Assembly: GCA_963556195.1 (NCBI GenBank)
Contig: OY744531.1
Location: 110,069,622-110,133,621 of the forward strand
DNA: 64,000 nt
Origin: Sepiola atlantica
Taxonomy: Eukaryota > Mollusca > Cephalopoda > Sepiida > Sepiolidae
Direction: 5' to 3'
In this document: positions 53,557 to 63,719 of the stretch, piece by piece
Layout: every line of letters starts with the position of its first letter
How positions within the stretch are numbered: position 1 is the stretch's first letter
Notes under the pieces: model-generated
Told to the model about the DNA's origin: nothing
Databases searched by the model: none
Seen by the model: only the letters and a program-made list of their open reading frames with translations
Program-made: the position numbers and the translations under genes

Positions 53557-53935
53557 TTTTTGGGTACAGAAAAATTAGTACAGCATTCGTACCGTCGGTT
53601 TCAAGCACAGAAGGACTTAGCCATCCGGCTCTTTTAAGCTTCTCTTGTCATCTGTTTCGGAAATGTGAAGTCACGTGTCACTCTCGTTTTTACGCGTCAT
53701 TTGCTTAGAGTGTTATGTATGTTTGTTTAAATTTAATGTAAGGAAGGTTTAATAAGGTTTGAATAAAAGGGAGGGGTGAAAAGTAACAGTTGAGATTTAA
53801 AACCAGAGAAGTGAAACGTGTCACATTTCCGAAACAGATGACAAGAGAAGCTGAAGAGAGCCGGATAGCGAAGTCCTTCTGTGCTTGAAATCGACGGTAC
53901 GAATGGTGTACTAATTCTTCTGTACCAAAATGAAT
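53556..53935. mobile_element. Fold-back element with ~125-bp arms
   Basis: 'gggtacagaaaaattagtac' to 'catctgtttcggaaatgtga' on the left is repeated inverted as 'cacatttccgaaacagatga' to 'ttctgtaccaaaa' on the right. A spacer of ~120 bp contains no gene. The right arm carries CUGAAGA followed by a GCC/GG hairpin and GAAG, a possible decayed hammerhead. Confidence 0.88.
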
Positions 53936-54002
53936 AAATATCACAGTCTTAATTTTTTAAATTTTAATTCTCAATTAATTTTTCTGCTATATTACAAAGA
54001 AG

Positions 54003-54004
<2 letters not shown>

Positions 54005-54058
<54 letters not shown>

Positions 54059-54142
54059 CATAATAATTTGTTAGATTTACTTCACATATATATATATATA
54101 TATGTACATATATATAATGTATATATATATATATATGTATAT

Positions 54143-54173
<31 letters not shown>

Positions 54174-54228
54174 TATATATTTATTTATATGTATATATAT
54201 ACATATATATATATATACATACATATAC

Positions 54229-54295
<67 letters not shown>

Positions 54296-54311
54296 CATTA
54301 TATATATGTAT
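54005..54311. repeat. (TA)n / ATATGTAT compound region
   Basis: Pure TA tract 54005-54058, then TA with TG and CA interruptions. Tyr/Ile frames are artefacts. Confidence 0.98.
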
Positions 54312-54573
54312 TGATTTATCTACATCCCACAAGGTAAGATGTGACACAAAGTCATGAAAGTAGGATTAGATACGCCAGCGCTCGAGAGGTGAGCACTCTG
54401 GCCATTTGACCGTTGACATTTCCCGGTAGGGGCGCCTCAGGTGATTAGCAATAAACTAACCCCTTCTCAAAGGGTGAGAAGGCAAAGACTGGGAGGGTGG
54501 ACCTCCTAGAACTGCACAAGACAGCGTGCAGTATCCATCGGAACAGATACTACACTTTGATCTTGGCCAAATA
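54312..54573 (-). mobile_element. U2-snRNA-headed SINE, nested between TA regions
   Basis: Minus strand: head 'ggccaagatcaaagtgtagt' plus 'atctgttccgatggatactg', body blocks and a 'gtgggatgtagataaatc' tail. About 60 bp shorter than 4769 in the middle. Both ends run straight into TA-rich DNA. Confidence 0.85.
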
Positions 54574-54594
54574 GTCAAATGTATATACATGTAT

Positions 54595-54639
<45 letters not shown>

Positions 54640-54872
54640 TATATACATATATATGTATATATATACATATATATACATATATATGTATATATACATATAT
54701 ATATACATATATATAAGTATATATACATATATATACATATATATATATGTATATATATACATATATATGTATATATATGTATATATATACATATATATAT
54801 ACATATATATACATATATATATGTATAAATATATACATATATATATACATATATATTTATATATATATATAC

Positions 54873-54940
<68 letters not shown>
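54574..54940. repeat. (TA)n / ATATACAT compound region
   Basis: Irregular ATATAC/ATATGT units then a pure TA tract (54880-54938). Confidence 0.98.
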
Positions 54941-56607
54941 TAGCCAAACTGTCTAAACCCGGAGGGTCTAGTCATAATAAGTAAAGGACAAGATTAAAGA
55001 CAGACACCGAATCTGCAAACAACTACCGAATCCAGCTGTCAATGTATCACACATTATTTTCTCTTTCAACTCAAACGAATCTTCTTTTTAGAAGGTTTTT
55101 CGTATAATTAACTCGGTGCCAATTATAATGCGTAATCTTATTTTTAGTAGCTCTAAGGAATTTGGTATATGATGCAACATAGTTGGCATGGAGCCATAAC
55201 CATTTCTAGCCCTAATGTTGTTCCTAGAAAGTTTCATTTAAATAACACAGTTCTTGGTGAGTGAGAAAGCTTTCTATCAAGAGGAAAGAAAAAAAGCGTA
55301 TATTTTTAGATGCGTCAATTCAACTTACGCGCTTAGCGATAACATTTTTATTTCAAATGGGACAGACCAACAGACAGGTGGAAAGAGAGATCGACAAATC
55401 CTATATTGAATCCTGATTGTAAACTGAATCCTATACAAACCGTAAGTCGACAAAACGTATATTCTTAAGATGCGTCCATTCAATCTGCGCGTTTATCACT
55501 AAAAAATATATATTTCAAAATTAAGCCTTACATGACAAGAAAATGCATGTTTAAACTTAATCGTGACAGACCGACAAACATACTATTACAAAGTTGAGTG
55601 TGACAGACACACTGTACATTATTTTATGACCTATAATATTTATTGTATATTCTAAGTAATATCAACATAAATAGTAGGTGTATTATTAGCCTTTGCAGTA
55701 ATATAACAATAGCATAACTACTGTTATCCCCCATGATACACCTGGCATTTCAAGAATGGTATTTTCAACATTGGTACAATTCTTTCGGGTAGTTTAGGAC
55801 AGGCCCAAAAAACTACACACATATAATATAGAGTAACACAATCCTAATATATAAAGAAAAAGTCAGTCCAATTCTCGTATTTAGAACGCTATAGCATTGC
55901 ATCTGATGAATCGATATTCTATTCTGCCTCGAAAATTTTTATTTTCTGCCTCTCACCATGTTCTTTGCAAATAATTACTGTATTACGATGACTTCTTTTC
56001 CAAAATACTTATTACGGCTAGGAATAGTGTTACAAAAGAAGACTTTCTCACTGATAACTGAAATAGCTGCTACTGCCTTAGTCATTAATAAAAAGAAAAT
56101 CGACATTGCCACGTCTTTCAGGAAAGTCACATTAAAAATTACATTTCCTAAAATTGAATATTAAACTATTCCTTTTCTTCATTTTTCTAGCATATCATAA
56201 CAGACTATACAAAAATATATTTGGGAAATAAATTCATAACGTTGTATTTGTTTTACAAACACATTTATTCTGGCTAGGAAGATATTAAAATAAAAAGAAA
56301 TTTGTTGATGACTGAAAAAAGCTGCTGCTTACATCGTTAATAAATAAAATCTACATAGCTCCATCTTTCATTGCTTTCAAATAAAAAATTACATTGTTTA
56401 TTTCTTATTATTAGTTGCATATTATAATAGGTGGTTGCCTTCGAGGAATTCTTTAGAATGTTGTCTTTGTTTAACAAATCCCAGATGTGACAACAATACT
56501 CCATATAGAACTCAATAGTAACATTTTATTCTTATTTTTTTAAATTTCCGTGATATTCAATTCCTAAATAAAAAAGGTAAACGTCACCATTGCTTTTTTG
56601 TAGATGT
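54941..56607. other. No recognisable gene
   Basis: 1.7 kb of AT-rich sequence. Segments 'aagaaaatttgttgat..ctga' near 55975-56100 and 56260-56400 resemble each other ('tactgccttagtcattaata' vs 'tgctgcttacatcgttaata'), suggesting a ~250-bp diverged direct duplication. Confidence 0.4.
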
Positions 56608-56722
56608 CGAACCCTAAACCTAAACCTAATCTTAACCCTAACCCTAACCGTAAACCTAACCCTAACCCTAATCCTAACCCAAACCCTAATATTTACCCTA
56701 AACTTAACCCTAACCCCTACAA
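56608..56722. repeat. Interstitial (CCCTAA)-like array
   Basis: About 18 units of CCCTAA/AACCTA with frequent substitutions. Confidence 0.92.
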
Positions 56723-57670
56723 TGTTATTATACAAAAACAATCTATAATAGGCAATTAATACCATCAGTGAATTTATAGTACAGTTTTACTTAAGAAAAG
56801 TTATTTTACCTTGGTCCATAGCTTTGTTTACAATTAAATCCCAATACAGAAAGACAGAGACATAGCATTTATATTATACATCTCCTTTTACCATACTTAT
56901 GTTGACACTCGCCGAATAAACAGTACTCCATCCGAGAGTCTTAACTGATAGTCACAATTGCATCCGCATATATATTCAACGTTACTTATGACCTATACAC
57001 AGACCAGTAACCATACATAACCATACACGACCCTATGCTATATCATCTCCTAAAACACTGTACTTGACGCCCTCCACAATCCCCTTCCGTCCCAATCACA
57101 CCTCAGTAACGCGACATATTCACTCCGATACTAGAACCTTATAACCCGTATCCCACACTCCTAGACATGACTAGGAATCAAAAGAAGTCTCTTAAAACTC
57201 ACATCAAGTAATAAGTAATAATATAAGCCAATGCTAATTCTTAACAGCAATCATCACGGGATAAGAAGGTCAACATTCTCATCGTCCACCTTTTACCTTC
57301 TACGTATACACTACCTTAACACCGTCTGTCCCTTCGCCGAAACAGTTCTTAACATCCTTAACCCCCACTTTGTGTAAATGTATTTATAAATTCCCTCACT
57401 CCGTTACCCGGAGTAAACTAGTCATTATCTGCCTTTCAACACCCACACACTTAAAAATAGAAAAAACGTAAACATTTCCATGATAAAGACAATTAATTTG
57501 GTCTCATCTACTCCATTGAAGATTCCAATTACCCAAGGGAAATAACACAAGTTACAAGACTACACGACTGCTATCCCCTTAGAAACAGATTCAAAAAGGT
57601 GGATTACTAGGGTTTTTTTCCGTTTATCGTAGAGGTGACAAGTCAAAGTTGGGTACTCTTACTTCCCGAC

Positions 57671-57671
<1 letters not shown>
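56723..57671. other. No recognisable feature
   Basis: Unique-looking, relatively C-rich sequence with no long frame. Confidence 0.45.

Positions 57672-57704
<33 letters not shown>
57672..57704. repeat. (TA)n microsatellite
   Basis: About 16 units at the edge of the palindromic element. Confidence 0.98.
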
Positions 57705-57706
<2 letters not shown>

Positions 57707-57726
57707 TAAATTTTTATTTATTATCC

Positions 57727-57990
57727 GTTAAAACTTCAGTGTTTATAAAAAGTGGTCAATAACAAGTACACATTTTTATTCATACAAAAATTATTGGTTA
57801 CATATGTGCATACATGTTTCGGTTGTACTCTTCACAGAGAGTCGACCTCTTAAGACCAAAGAGGTGGACTCTCTGTGAAGAGTACAACCGAAACATGTAT
57901 GCACATATGTAACCAATAATGTTTGTATAAATAAAAAAAATTATACTACAGAACAGCTTTACTTGTTATTGAGCACTTTTTATAAACACT
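57727..57990. mobile_element. Palindromic PLE-terminal-repeat-like element
   Basis: Left arm 'cagtgtttataaaaagtggt' to 'gagagtcgacctctt' and right arm 'aagaggtggactctctgtga' to 'gcactttttataaacactgg' are inverted copies with a spacer of only ~7 bases. The arms match the right PLE terminal repeat (11045-11330), including the hammerhead segment. Confidence 0.85.
57794..57859 (-). ncRNA. Hammerhead motif with one core change
   Basis: Helix I UUGGU/ACCAA, helix II GGU..ACC plus ACUCU/AGAGU, GAAA, a perfect 6-bp helix III ACAUGU/AUAUGU with loop AUGCAC, triplet GUA. The first core is CUUAAGA, so G5 is U and it is likely dead. The opposite arm has lost the first core entirely. Confidence 0.6.
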
Positions 57991-58032
57991 GGAGTTTCAA
58001 CCGATTTACATTTGCAGAAATTAATACAATAC

Positions 58033-58035
<3 letters not shown>

Positions 58036-58110
<75 letters not shown>
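58036..58110. repeat. (TA)n microsatellite
   Basis: About 37 units, left edge of a fold-back element. Confidence 0.99.
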
Positions 58111-58113
<3 letters not shown>

Positions 58114-58441
58114 TGTAAGAAGTTTGAAATCCGAGGCAGGAGCAATTAATTAATATTTCACGTTAAATAGATTAAAAAGTAAAAAATTGGTTACTGTCAG
58201 GCAATTAAAAGTTTCGGAATAATGGAAACTTAAATTTTCGAGAGCGTTCCGTCTCATTATCAAAAGATCCTCTTTTTTTATTTACTGTTCTGGTATTTAA
58301 TCTGTTTTACGTGAAATATTAATAAATTGATTTGAGATTCCATTCTTATTTTCTCTTCTCATTTATTTTTGTTCATCTGTTCCACCTTCTTGTATCTATT
58401 TCACATTGCTCCTGCCTCGGATTTCAAACTTACACTTATAT
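58111..58441. mobile_element. Fold-back element with 33-bp terminal inverted repeats
   Basis: 'agtttgaaatccgaggcagg' with 'agcaat' at the left end is inverted at 58405-58441 ('attgctcctgcctcggattt', 'caaacttacactta'). An inner inverted pair 'taatatttcacgt'/'acgtgaaatatta' follows. The central 'cgagagcgttccgtctca' forms a GAGA/UCUC hairpin with GAAA beside it on the minus strand, possibly a decayed hammerhead helix II. Confidence 0.85.
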
Positions 58442-58486
58442 TTACCAGCAATGCTTCAAGCAAATTACAATTTCCTTTTATTTATT

Positions 58487-58545
<59 letters not shown>
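58487..58545. repeat. (TA)n microsatellite with (TG)n end
   Basis: About 27 TA units, then TGTG units to 58560. Confidence 0.98.
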
Positions 58546-58548
<3 letters not shown>

Positions 58549-58799
58549 TGTGTGTGTGTGTACTTTTATTTATATTTAGAATTGTTTATATATATCCAAA
58601 TATAAATGTCATAAAATATACTAATTATAATAGCTCAATAGTGTAAGGCCAGAGCTCTGTTATATTCAATATTTTTTATGTAATTTTATACCATATCAAC
58701 TTGTTTTTTATTCAGTATACAATTGTTTCGGATGGCACCAAGATATTTTTTAAATGTTCCTGTAAATTTATTTCTTGGTGTGACTATCTTCAGTAATAA

Positions 58800-58950
58800 C
58801 ATAGGCTCTGTGTAGCTTGATTGACATATATATTTTCATTGCTTACTACCTAGCTCTACTTACGTATCGAGCACTGTTGACGTAAATACTGAAAATTGAC
58901 ACATAAAAAATTATATCTCCTTATAATATTTTATGTAGATACATGAAGTA
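58800..58950 (+). mobile_element. Dispersed repeat related to 28650-28995
   Basis: 'ctctgtgtagcttgattgac', 'ctacctagctctacttacgt', 'atcgagcactgttga' and 'aaatactgaaaattga' as at 28865-28960. Ends in a TA tract in both places. Confidence 0.8.
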
Positions 58951-58952
<2 letters not shown>

Positions 58953-59000
<48 letters not shown>

Positions 59001-59136
59001 GTGTGTATAGTATTGATTTCTATCAGTATATACGCATATATATATAAACGTATACATGCACAAAGGTATAATATATAATCTTGATTTCCATCGATATAAA
59101 TATGAAAATATATATATCTATATATATGTACAGTGT

Positions 59137-59203
<67 letters not shown>
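58953..59203. repeat. Two (TA)n tracts
   Basis: TA at 58953-58995 and 59139-59203, with an irregular AT-rich link. Confidence 0.97.
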
Positions 59204-59208
<5 letters not shown>

Positions 59209-59559
59209 CTAAGAATAGTTATCTTTCCTGAGTAATGAAGAATAATTTCCGATACAATCTGAAGAATCGATTACGTCTGGTTAATATCGATCTAAAATTC
59301 AGACGTTTGTATCTGTCTGTGATCGCTGATGACATGTGGAATTTTTCTATGAGTAAAAAAGCTCAAAGAACATTTTATACTCATATGCTTTTCTTGTTAT
59401 TAAACTTTTGTTTAAAAGTTCTATTAATTTTATTTTGACTTACTTTATGAAAATTTACTGATGGATTCTTCGCTGTATAATGCATATATTATAGATATAA
59501 TCTCAACTACACGCATGGATAAAGATTTCTAATAATCTTTATCTTTTTATAATTTTTTT
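59204..59559. other. No recognisable feature
   Basis: A 67-codon basic frame at 59235 has no motif. Confidence 0.4.
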
Positions 59560-59885
59560 TAACTGAGTAAACGCCAAGGGGCTACTGAGAATTATGGTGA
59601 AAGTTTTGGGGTTCATCCTAAATTGGAAGCAGATAGAAGTTTGTTGATACATTAGTTTTAAATTTCTGCATGTCGGTACAGTTGGGGAAACATGGAACAG
59701 GGAGGGATTTCCAAAGACCGGCAGATCGAGGAAACAAGCTATTAGAGTAGAAGGCATCTGGAGATCTCCACAGTGAATAGATGAGATTTAGCTGATTGTC
59801 AAGTTGGCCGAGTGTATTTACGTCCAGGGGGCACTAGAGCAGCGAGTTAATCGGAGCATATTCTATTGAAGTACTTGTAAAACAA
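59560..59885 (-). pseudogene. CR1/L2-like LINE, C-terminal end (fossil)
   Basis: Minus-strand reading of ~59690-59760 gives FYSNSLFPRSAGLWKSLPVP then CFPNC and MQKFKTNV. The same LINE family as 22600 and 63720: the three align along their plus-strand text ('tttctgcatgtcggtac', 'cagggagggatttccaaa', 'agctattagagtagaag', 'gatctccacagtgaatag'). Stops follow near the C-terminus. Confidence 0.8.
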
Positions 59886-59887
59886 GC

Positions 59888-59890
<3 letters not shown>

Positions 59891-59930
<40 letters not shown>
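59891..59930. repeat. (TA)n microsatellite
   Basis: About 20 units at the upstream (truncated) end of the minus-strand LINE fossil. Confidence 0.98.
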
Positions 59931-59932
<2 letters not shown>

Positions 59933-60238
59933 TTGCACAACAAAAACTCTAAACAGAAATTGACAAGTCTCCTGCTATGCCAGCAATCAACATTCAGACA
60001 TTAGCTGTATGTGTATTTTTTAACTCTTTCTTCCCTACTCCCTTTCTTTGCTTTATCACCTCTCCCTTTCTTTACCTCTCACTTCATTCTTCCCTCGCTT
60101 TCTATACCATTAATGAATTTATTTTTAATTGTCTTGGAAACGATCGTACGCCAAAAATTGTTGTGTTTGAGTTCTTGGAACTAATATAGATAATGTTCTA
60201 ATTTTGTTGATCTCAACTCACTTAATATATACACACAC

Positions 60239-60244
<6 letters not shown>
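59931..60244. other. No recognisable feature
   Basis: 70-codon frame at 59977 without motif. Confidence 0.4.

Positions 60245-60290
<46 letters not shown>
60245..60290. repeat. (TA)n microsatellite
   Basis: About 23 units. Confidence 0.98.
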
Positions 60291-60291
<1 letters not shown>

Positions 60292-60411
60292 CCATGTAAA
60301 ACATCCACAGGGTAGTAATCCAAAGAATTTTAACCGGGTTTATAAAAAGTGCTCAATATCCAATAGAGCTTTTATATATGATTATTTTTATTTACACAGA
60401 CATGTACAAAA

Positions 60412-60478
60412 TCTGCGACACTGGCATGTCGATGTTATCGATCAACAGCTATTACAAACTGAGATCTCATCAGGCAGA
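60412..60478 (-). ncRNA. Hammerhead-like motif with GUC cleavage site (minus arm)
   Basis: Mirror copy of 60531-60597 with the same helices, in the left arm of the palindrome. Confidence 0.6.
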
Positions 60479-60530
60479 GTTAGAATCCGATCTTTTAAAA
60501 TATGATCTAGGGTTAAGATCAGATTCTAAC

Positions 60531-60597
60531 TCTGCCTGATGAGATCTCAGTTTGTAATAGCTGTTGATCGATAACATCGACATGCCAGTGTCGCAGA
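60531..60597 (+). ncRNA. Hammerhead-like motif with GUC cleavage site (plus arm)
   Basis: Helix I UCUGC/GCAGA is a perfect 5 bp. Core CUGAUGA. Helix II GAUC/GAUC with CAG/CUG inside. Helix III ACAU/GUGU. Cleavage triplet GUC, the most efficient hammerhead site. The second core reads GAUAA: one inserted U compared with GAAA, the only defect. Confidence 0.65.
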
Positions 60598-60626
60598 TTT
60601 TGTCCATGTCTGTGTAAATAAAAATA

Positions 60627-60629
<3 letters not shown>

Positions 60630-60692
<63 letters not shown>
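60630..60692. repeat. (TA)n microsatellite
   Basis: About 30 units between the palindrome and a hammerhead SINE. Confidence 0.99.
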
Positions 60693-60694
<2 letters not shown>

Positions 60695-60744
60695 TTTCCA
60701 CAATCAAACAACGCCACATACAAGAATTTACACAGATCAAGCAA

Positions 60745-60905
60745 ATCGCGGCGAAGGCCGACCGTGGCAGAGTACTCGCTTGGCATGCAAGTGACTCGGG
60801 TTTCGAATCCTCAGTTCGGATGTGTTCTACTGATGAGCCCAAAGGAGGGCGAAACTAGAGTCTAAGACTTCCGGTTTGTTTCTTCCATGGGTTATAGGTT
60901 GCGGC
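60745..60905 (+). mobile_element. SINE with tRNA-Ala-like head and hammerhead core
   Basis: 'ccgtggcagagtactcgc' is an A box or D arm. 'ttggcatgcaagtg' resembles the anticodon arm of tRNA-Ala, and 'cgggtttcgaatcctcag' is a B box or T arm. The hammerhead core follows 15 nt later. It is flanked by TA tracts, and 'gattgtggaaataattat' near both ends ('attatttccacaatc' at 60692-60706 and 'gattgtggaaataatta' at 60907-60923) forms a terminal inverted repeat. Confidence 0.75.
60824..60861 (+). ncRNA. Hammerhead core without helix III
   Basis: Core CUGAUGA, a strong helix II GCCC/GGGC with loop AAAGGA, core GAAA, and helix I GUUCUA/UAGAGU (six pairs, two wobbles). Only one base separates GAAA from the helix I 3' arm, so helix III and the cleavage triplet have been deleted, unless an alternative longer fold is used. 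Confidence 0.6.
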
Positions 60906-60948
60906 TGATTGTGGAAATAATTATATATATCATCTCACATTCAGAAAT

Positions 60949-60950
<2 letters not shown>

Positions 60951-61032
<82 letters not shown>
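60951..61032. repeat. (TA)n microsatellite
   Basis: About 41 units, among the longest pure TA tracts here. Confidence 0.99.
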
Positions 61033-61036
<4 letters not shown>

Positions 61037-61804
61037 TGTCCATATGTCTCACTGAAGATACTTGCTTATTGGATACTTCATCCGTTGTCATGGAGTTTCT
61101 TCTTCAATGCATCTATAGAACTAACTCTATTTTACAGAAGAAAGATTAGAAATGTTTCTGTGTGCTCTTTTTCAATTTTTACTTATATTGTGTGTTGTAA
61201 CTATTATGAAACCGTAAAAAATATCAACTACCTGAATAAAATTTAAAAGAATATTTAGCGACATCAGACATGAATTTTACATTAATTTTTACATGTGGAC
61301 AAGTCTAAAGAGTAGAAATTGAGTGGGTAGGGACGACAAAGTTTCACTCCCTTCAAGACTATTTCTTTAGGGGAGTGTTTTATTCAGAATTGTTCCCCTT
61401 AGAAAAAGGGCCAAGTCCAAAAATTGTGTGCGAACACGTGGCCTCGCCCCGGCACTCGTTAAATACCCGAGGCCCGAGAAGAGACCAACTTTCTTTCTTT
61501 AGGGCTCGCTCATCACCGAACAAAGCGGACCTACTGGGTCTCGGACCAGATCCTATTAAGAACTCTTATGTTTCTTCTGTAAGTAATTACTTGTGTGTTT
61601 CAACCATCCCCGTTTGTCGTGTTTTTTGTTGTTGTTGCCGACGGGTGCATCCTGGGTTAGGGTTTATGAAATTTTCTTGCATTTACTGATCATACCTTTC
61701 CCAGAATCCGATATTCTCATTCTTCAGGTGTAACAACTAATAGTCGTAGTACTAACGTACGAACAAGGCTACTTTTATATACTTGACCGCCCGTGATCCG
61801 TTAG
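61033..61804. other. Unrecognised segment with a GC-richer core
   Basis: From about 61340 to 61700 base composition is more even than around it, with 'gttaaatacccgaggcccga' reminiscent of a promoter/LTR U3-R junction and a 104-codon frame without motif. It could be a solo LTR of an unknown retroelement; no second copy or target duplication was found here. Confidence 0.3.
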
Positions 61805-62025
61805 GTGAGTATTTGTTCCTATTTACTTGCCTCCCCAAAATGGCTAAGTTAGACACAAGGTCTGTTTTTAATGTGGGGAAAATCCAGCTCCCTAAAAGAG
61901 GGCATTCGGATTGGAACAAAAATAAAAATTACCCAAGTCTAGAAGGATTTCTCCTTTACTGAACAAAGACAGAAAAGACTAAGTGCCACATATGAACAAA
62001 TACTACACTTTGCTCCTAACCAAAA
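61805..62025 (-). mobile_element. Degenerate U2-SINE copy
   Basis: Minus strand: head 'ggttaggagcaaagtgtagt' plus 'atttgttc' and tail 'agacacaaggtc'/'ttacttgcctcc' elements in the expected reversed order. The middle is mostly deleted. Confidence 0.6.
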
Positions 62026-62648
62026 TGACAAGGTAGTATATATTATTAAATATGATGAAAAATGGAAATAATATTCCAACGTAATGGAAAATGAAAAAAG
62101 GAAAATAAAAATTATTTCTGTATTCGTCAGTCCTGTCGACATTCCCCAGAATTCCAATAAATAATTTTGGTTTTCTTTTTTTTATTTTCCATATTATAAA
62201 ATATATATTTTATTAACTTTAAAATTTGGCTGATAATCATGTTTTTACAAAGATAAGAAAATAAAAGGATTTCACAAAGTCAGAATACATTGTGATTTCA
62301 TAATAGATCCTCTTTCTTTCTCTTCCTCCCTTCTCGCATTCTCTCTCTTTCCTCCTTCTAAATCTCCTCTGTCACTTTTCCACTCCCATCTCTCTCTTGT
62401 AATTATTTACATCATTCAACTATCATTAGCCGCTTATAAACGCTATACGACATTCCTCACACTCTTAAAGGCATCCGTGTACACGTGCACGGTGACAAGT
62501 AATAAAGAAAGAACATCGTCAGTTTTAGTAGTGCGTTGATATAAAATATTGATTGTTACGTTAATGAGGCAGTAGTTTATTCAAGATTTAATCTCTTGTA
62601 TTGGTCCCCCGATTTATAAAATCGGGAGACCTATGTTTTGAGGCATTT
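62026..62648. other. Fragment of a family B tail, otherwise unrecognised
   Basis: 62080-62150 on the minus strand has 'gacgaatacagaaataattt', 'tttttcattttccattacgt' as in the family B 3' tail (24770, 21207), truncated near the ribozyme cut position. The remaining 500 bp show nothing. Confidence 0.4.
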
Positions 62649-62676
62649 CCGTCCGTCCGTCCGTCCGTCCGTCCGT
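62649..62676. repeat. (CCGT)n microsatellite
   Basis: About seven CCGT units ahead of a 163-bp tandem array. Confidence 0.97.
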
Positions 62677-62682
62677 CTGGAC

Positions 62683-63180
62683 TTTTCTCCGCAACCATCC
62701 ATTGAATTTCTCTGAAATTTTGCATGAAGTTGTAACTTTTGTCAGGTTAGAAAGTGACATTCTCCGATTTTTGAAAAAATATCTGGTTAGCCCCCTAGGG
62801 GGTCAAAATGCCCCAAAATGGCAAAAAATGAAATTTTTTGCCCCATAACTTTACATCCATCCATCCAATTTCTCTGAAACCTGGCCAAAATATGGAGACA
62901 ATTGTTCCTAATAGAAAATAAGTATCGCTGACCTTGGAAAAAATCTGGTTCGCGCCCCCAGGGGGTCAAAAGCCCCCAAAATGGCAAAAAAATGACCCTT
63001 TTCTCCCATAACGTTTGATCCATCCATTCAATTTTTCTGAAACTTGGCCAAAATGTAGAGGCAATTGTTCTGAATATAAAATGAGCATCCTTGACCTCAG
63101 AAAAATTTTGGTTTGCACCCCAAGGGGGCCAAAGGGGGGGTCAAAAAATGCCCCAAATTGCCCAAATTTATTGCATTTTA
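62683..63180. repeat. 163-bp tandem repeat, about 3 copies
   Basis: 'agggggtcaaaatgcccc' type blocks at about 62797, 62961 and 63124, with 'catccatccaatttctctga' and 'gccaaaatatggag' between, give a ~163-bp period. Minus-strand frames of 74-83 codons read across units with similar text (QISFFAILGHFDPLGG type), a by-product of the tandem repeat. Confidence 0.88.
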
Positions 63181-63719
63181 CACTCGCCACATCGAGTCAC
63201 ATACAGAGGGGGACCACGCATGCACGGCTTGTTTTATTTGTAAACGGATCAAAACGTTGCATATAATTAACAATTATTAAATTTGTGAAAGTAAAAGTAA
63301 AATAATTGTCTCCCTTGATTTCTTTGATCTTGGATTATAAAATATTTTATTTTCATAATCTTGCTTTCCCTAGAGTTATTACAACACGCCGGTTAAAGAC
63401 TTCAAACCGCAATTGATAACCATGCCGATCAGAAGAAAATGTGTTTGAAATACTTGTTTTGTTTTTGATCAATCAAAACTTGACATGTAAGCTGAATCGA
63501 ACTGAAGATTCTCACTGAACGGAAACGCATTGATGAGTTGCTATGAATATTGGAAATGTTCTCTAATGAAATCACGCGTACATTCCAGTCTCACTGAAGC
63601 TGTTGTTTCCATTGCTGTACTGATCGTGCGAACTATACTTTTAAACATTTCTCAAGTGTTCATTTTTCGTTGTTTTTTTTTAAACTTACTCCTCCCCAAA
63701 CAAGGCAATTTGCCACTGT
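63181..63719. other. No recognisable feature
   Basis: Unique-looking AT-rich DNA; 63-codon frame at 63530 without motif. Confidence 0.4.

Larger units (their letters stand above)
60335..60630. mobile_element. Palindromic PLE-terminal-repeat-like element, second family
   Basis: Opens with 'ggtttataaaaagtgctcaa', as in 11070 and 57740. The arms ~60390-60492 and ~60516-60625 are almost perfect inverted copies of ~105 bp with a ~22-bp spacer. Both arms contain a complete hammerhead-like segment and end in 'aaataaaaataatcat' before a TA tract. Confidence 0.88.

Noticed and set aside
54003..54947. Several Tyr/Ile/Val frames of 84-163 codons
   Set aside because: Translations of (TA)n with TG/CA interruptions on both strands.
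58190..58290. Hammerhead in the 58111 fold-back element
   Set aside because: A GAGA/UCUC hairpin with GAAA is present, but the CUGANGA core and helix I cannot be built.
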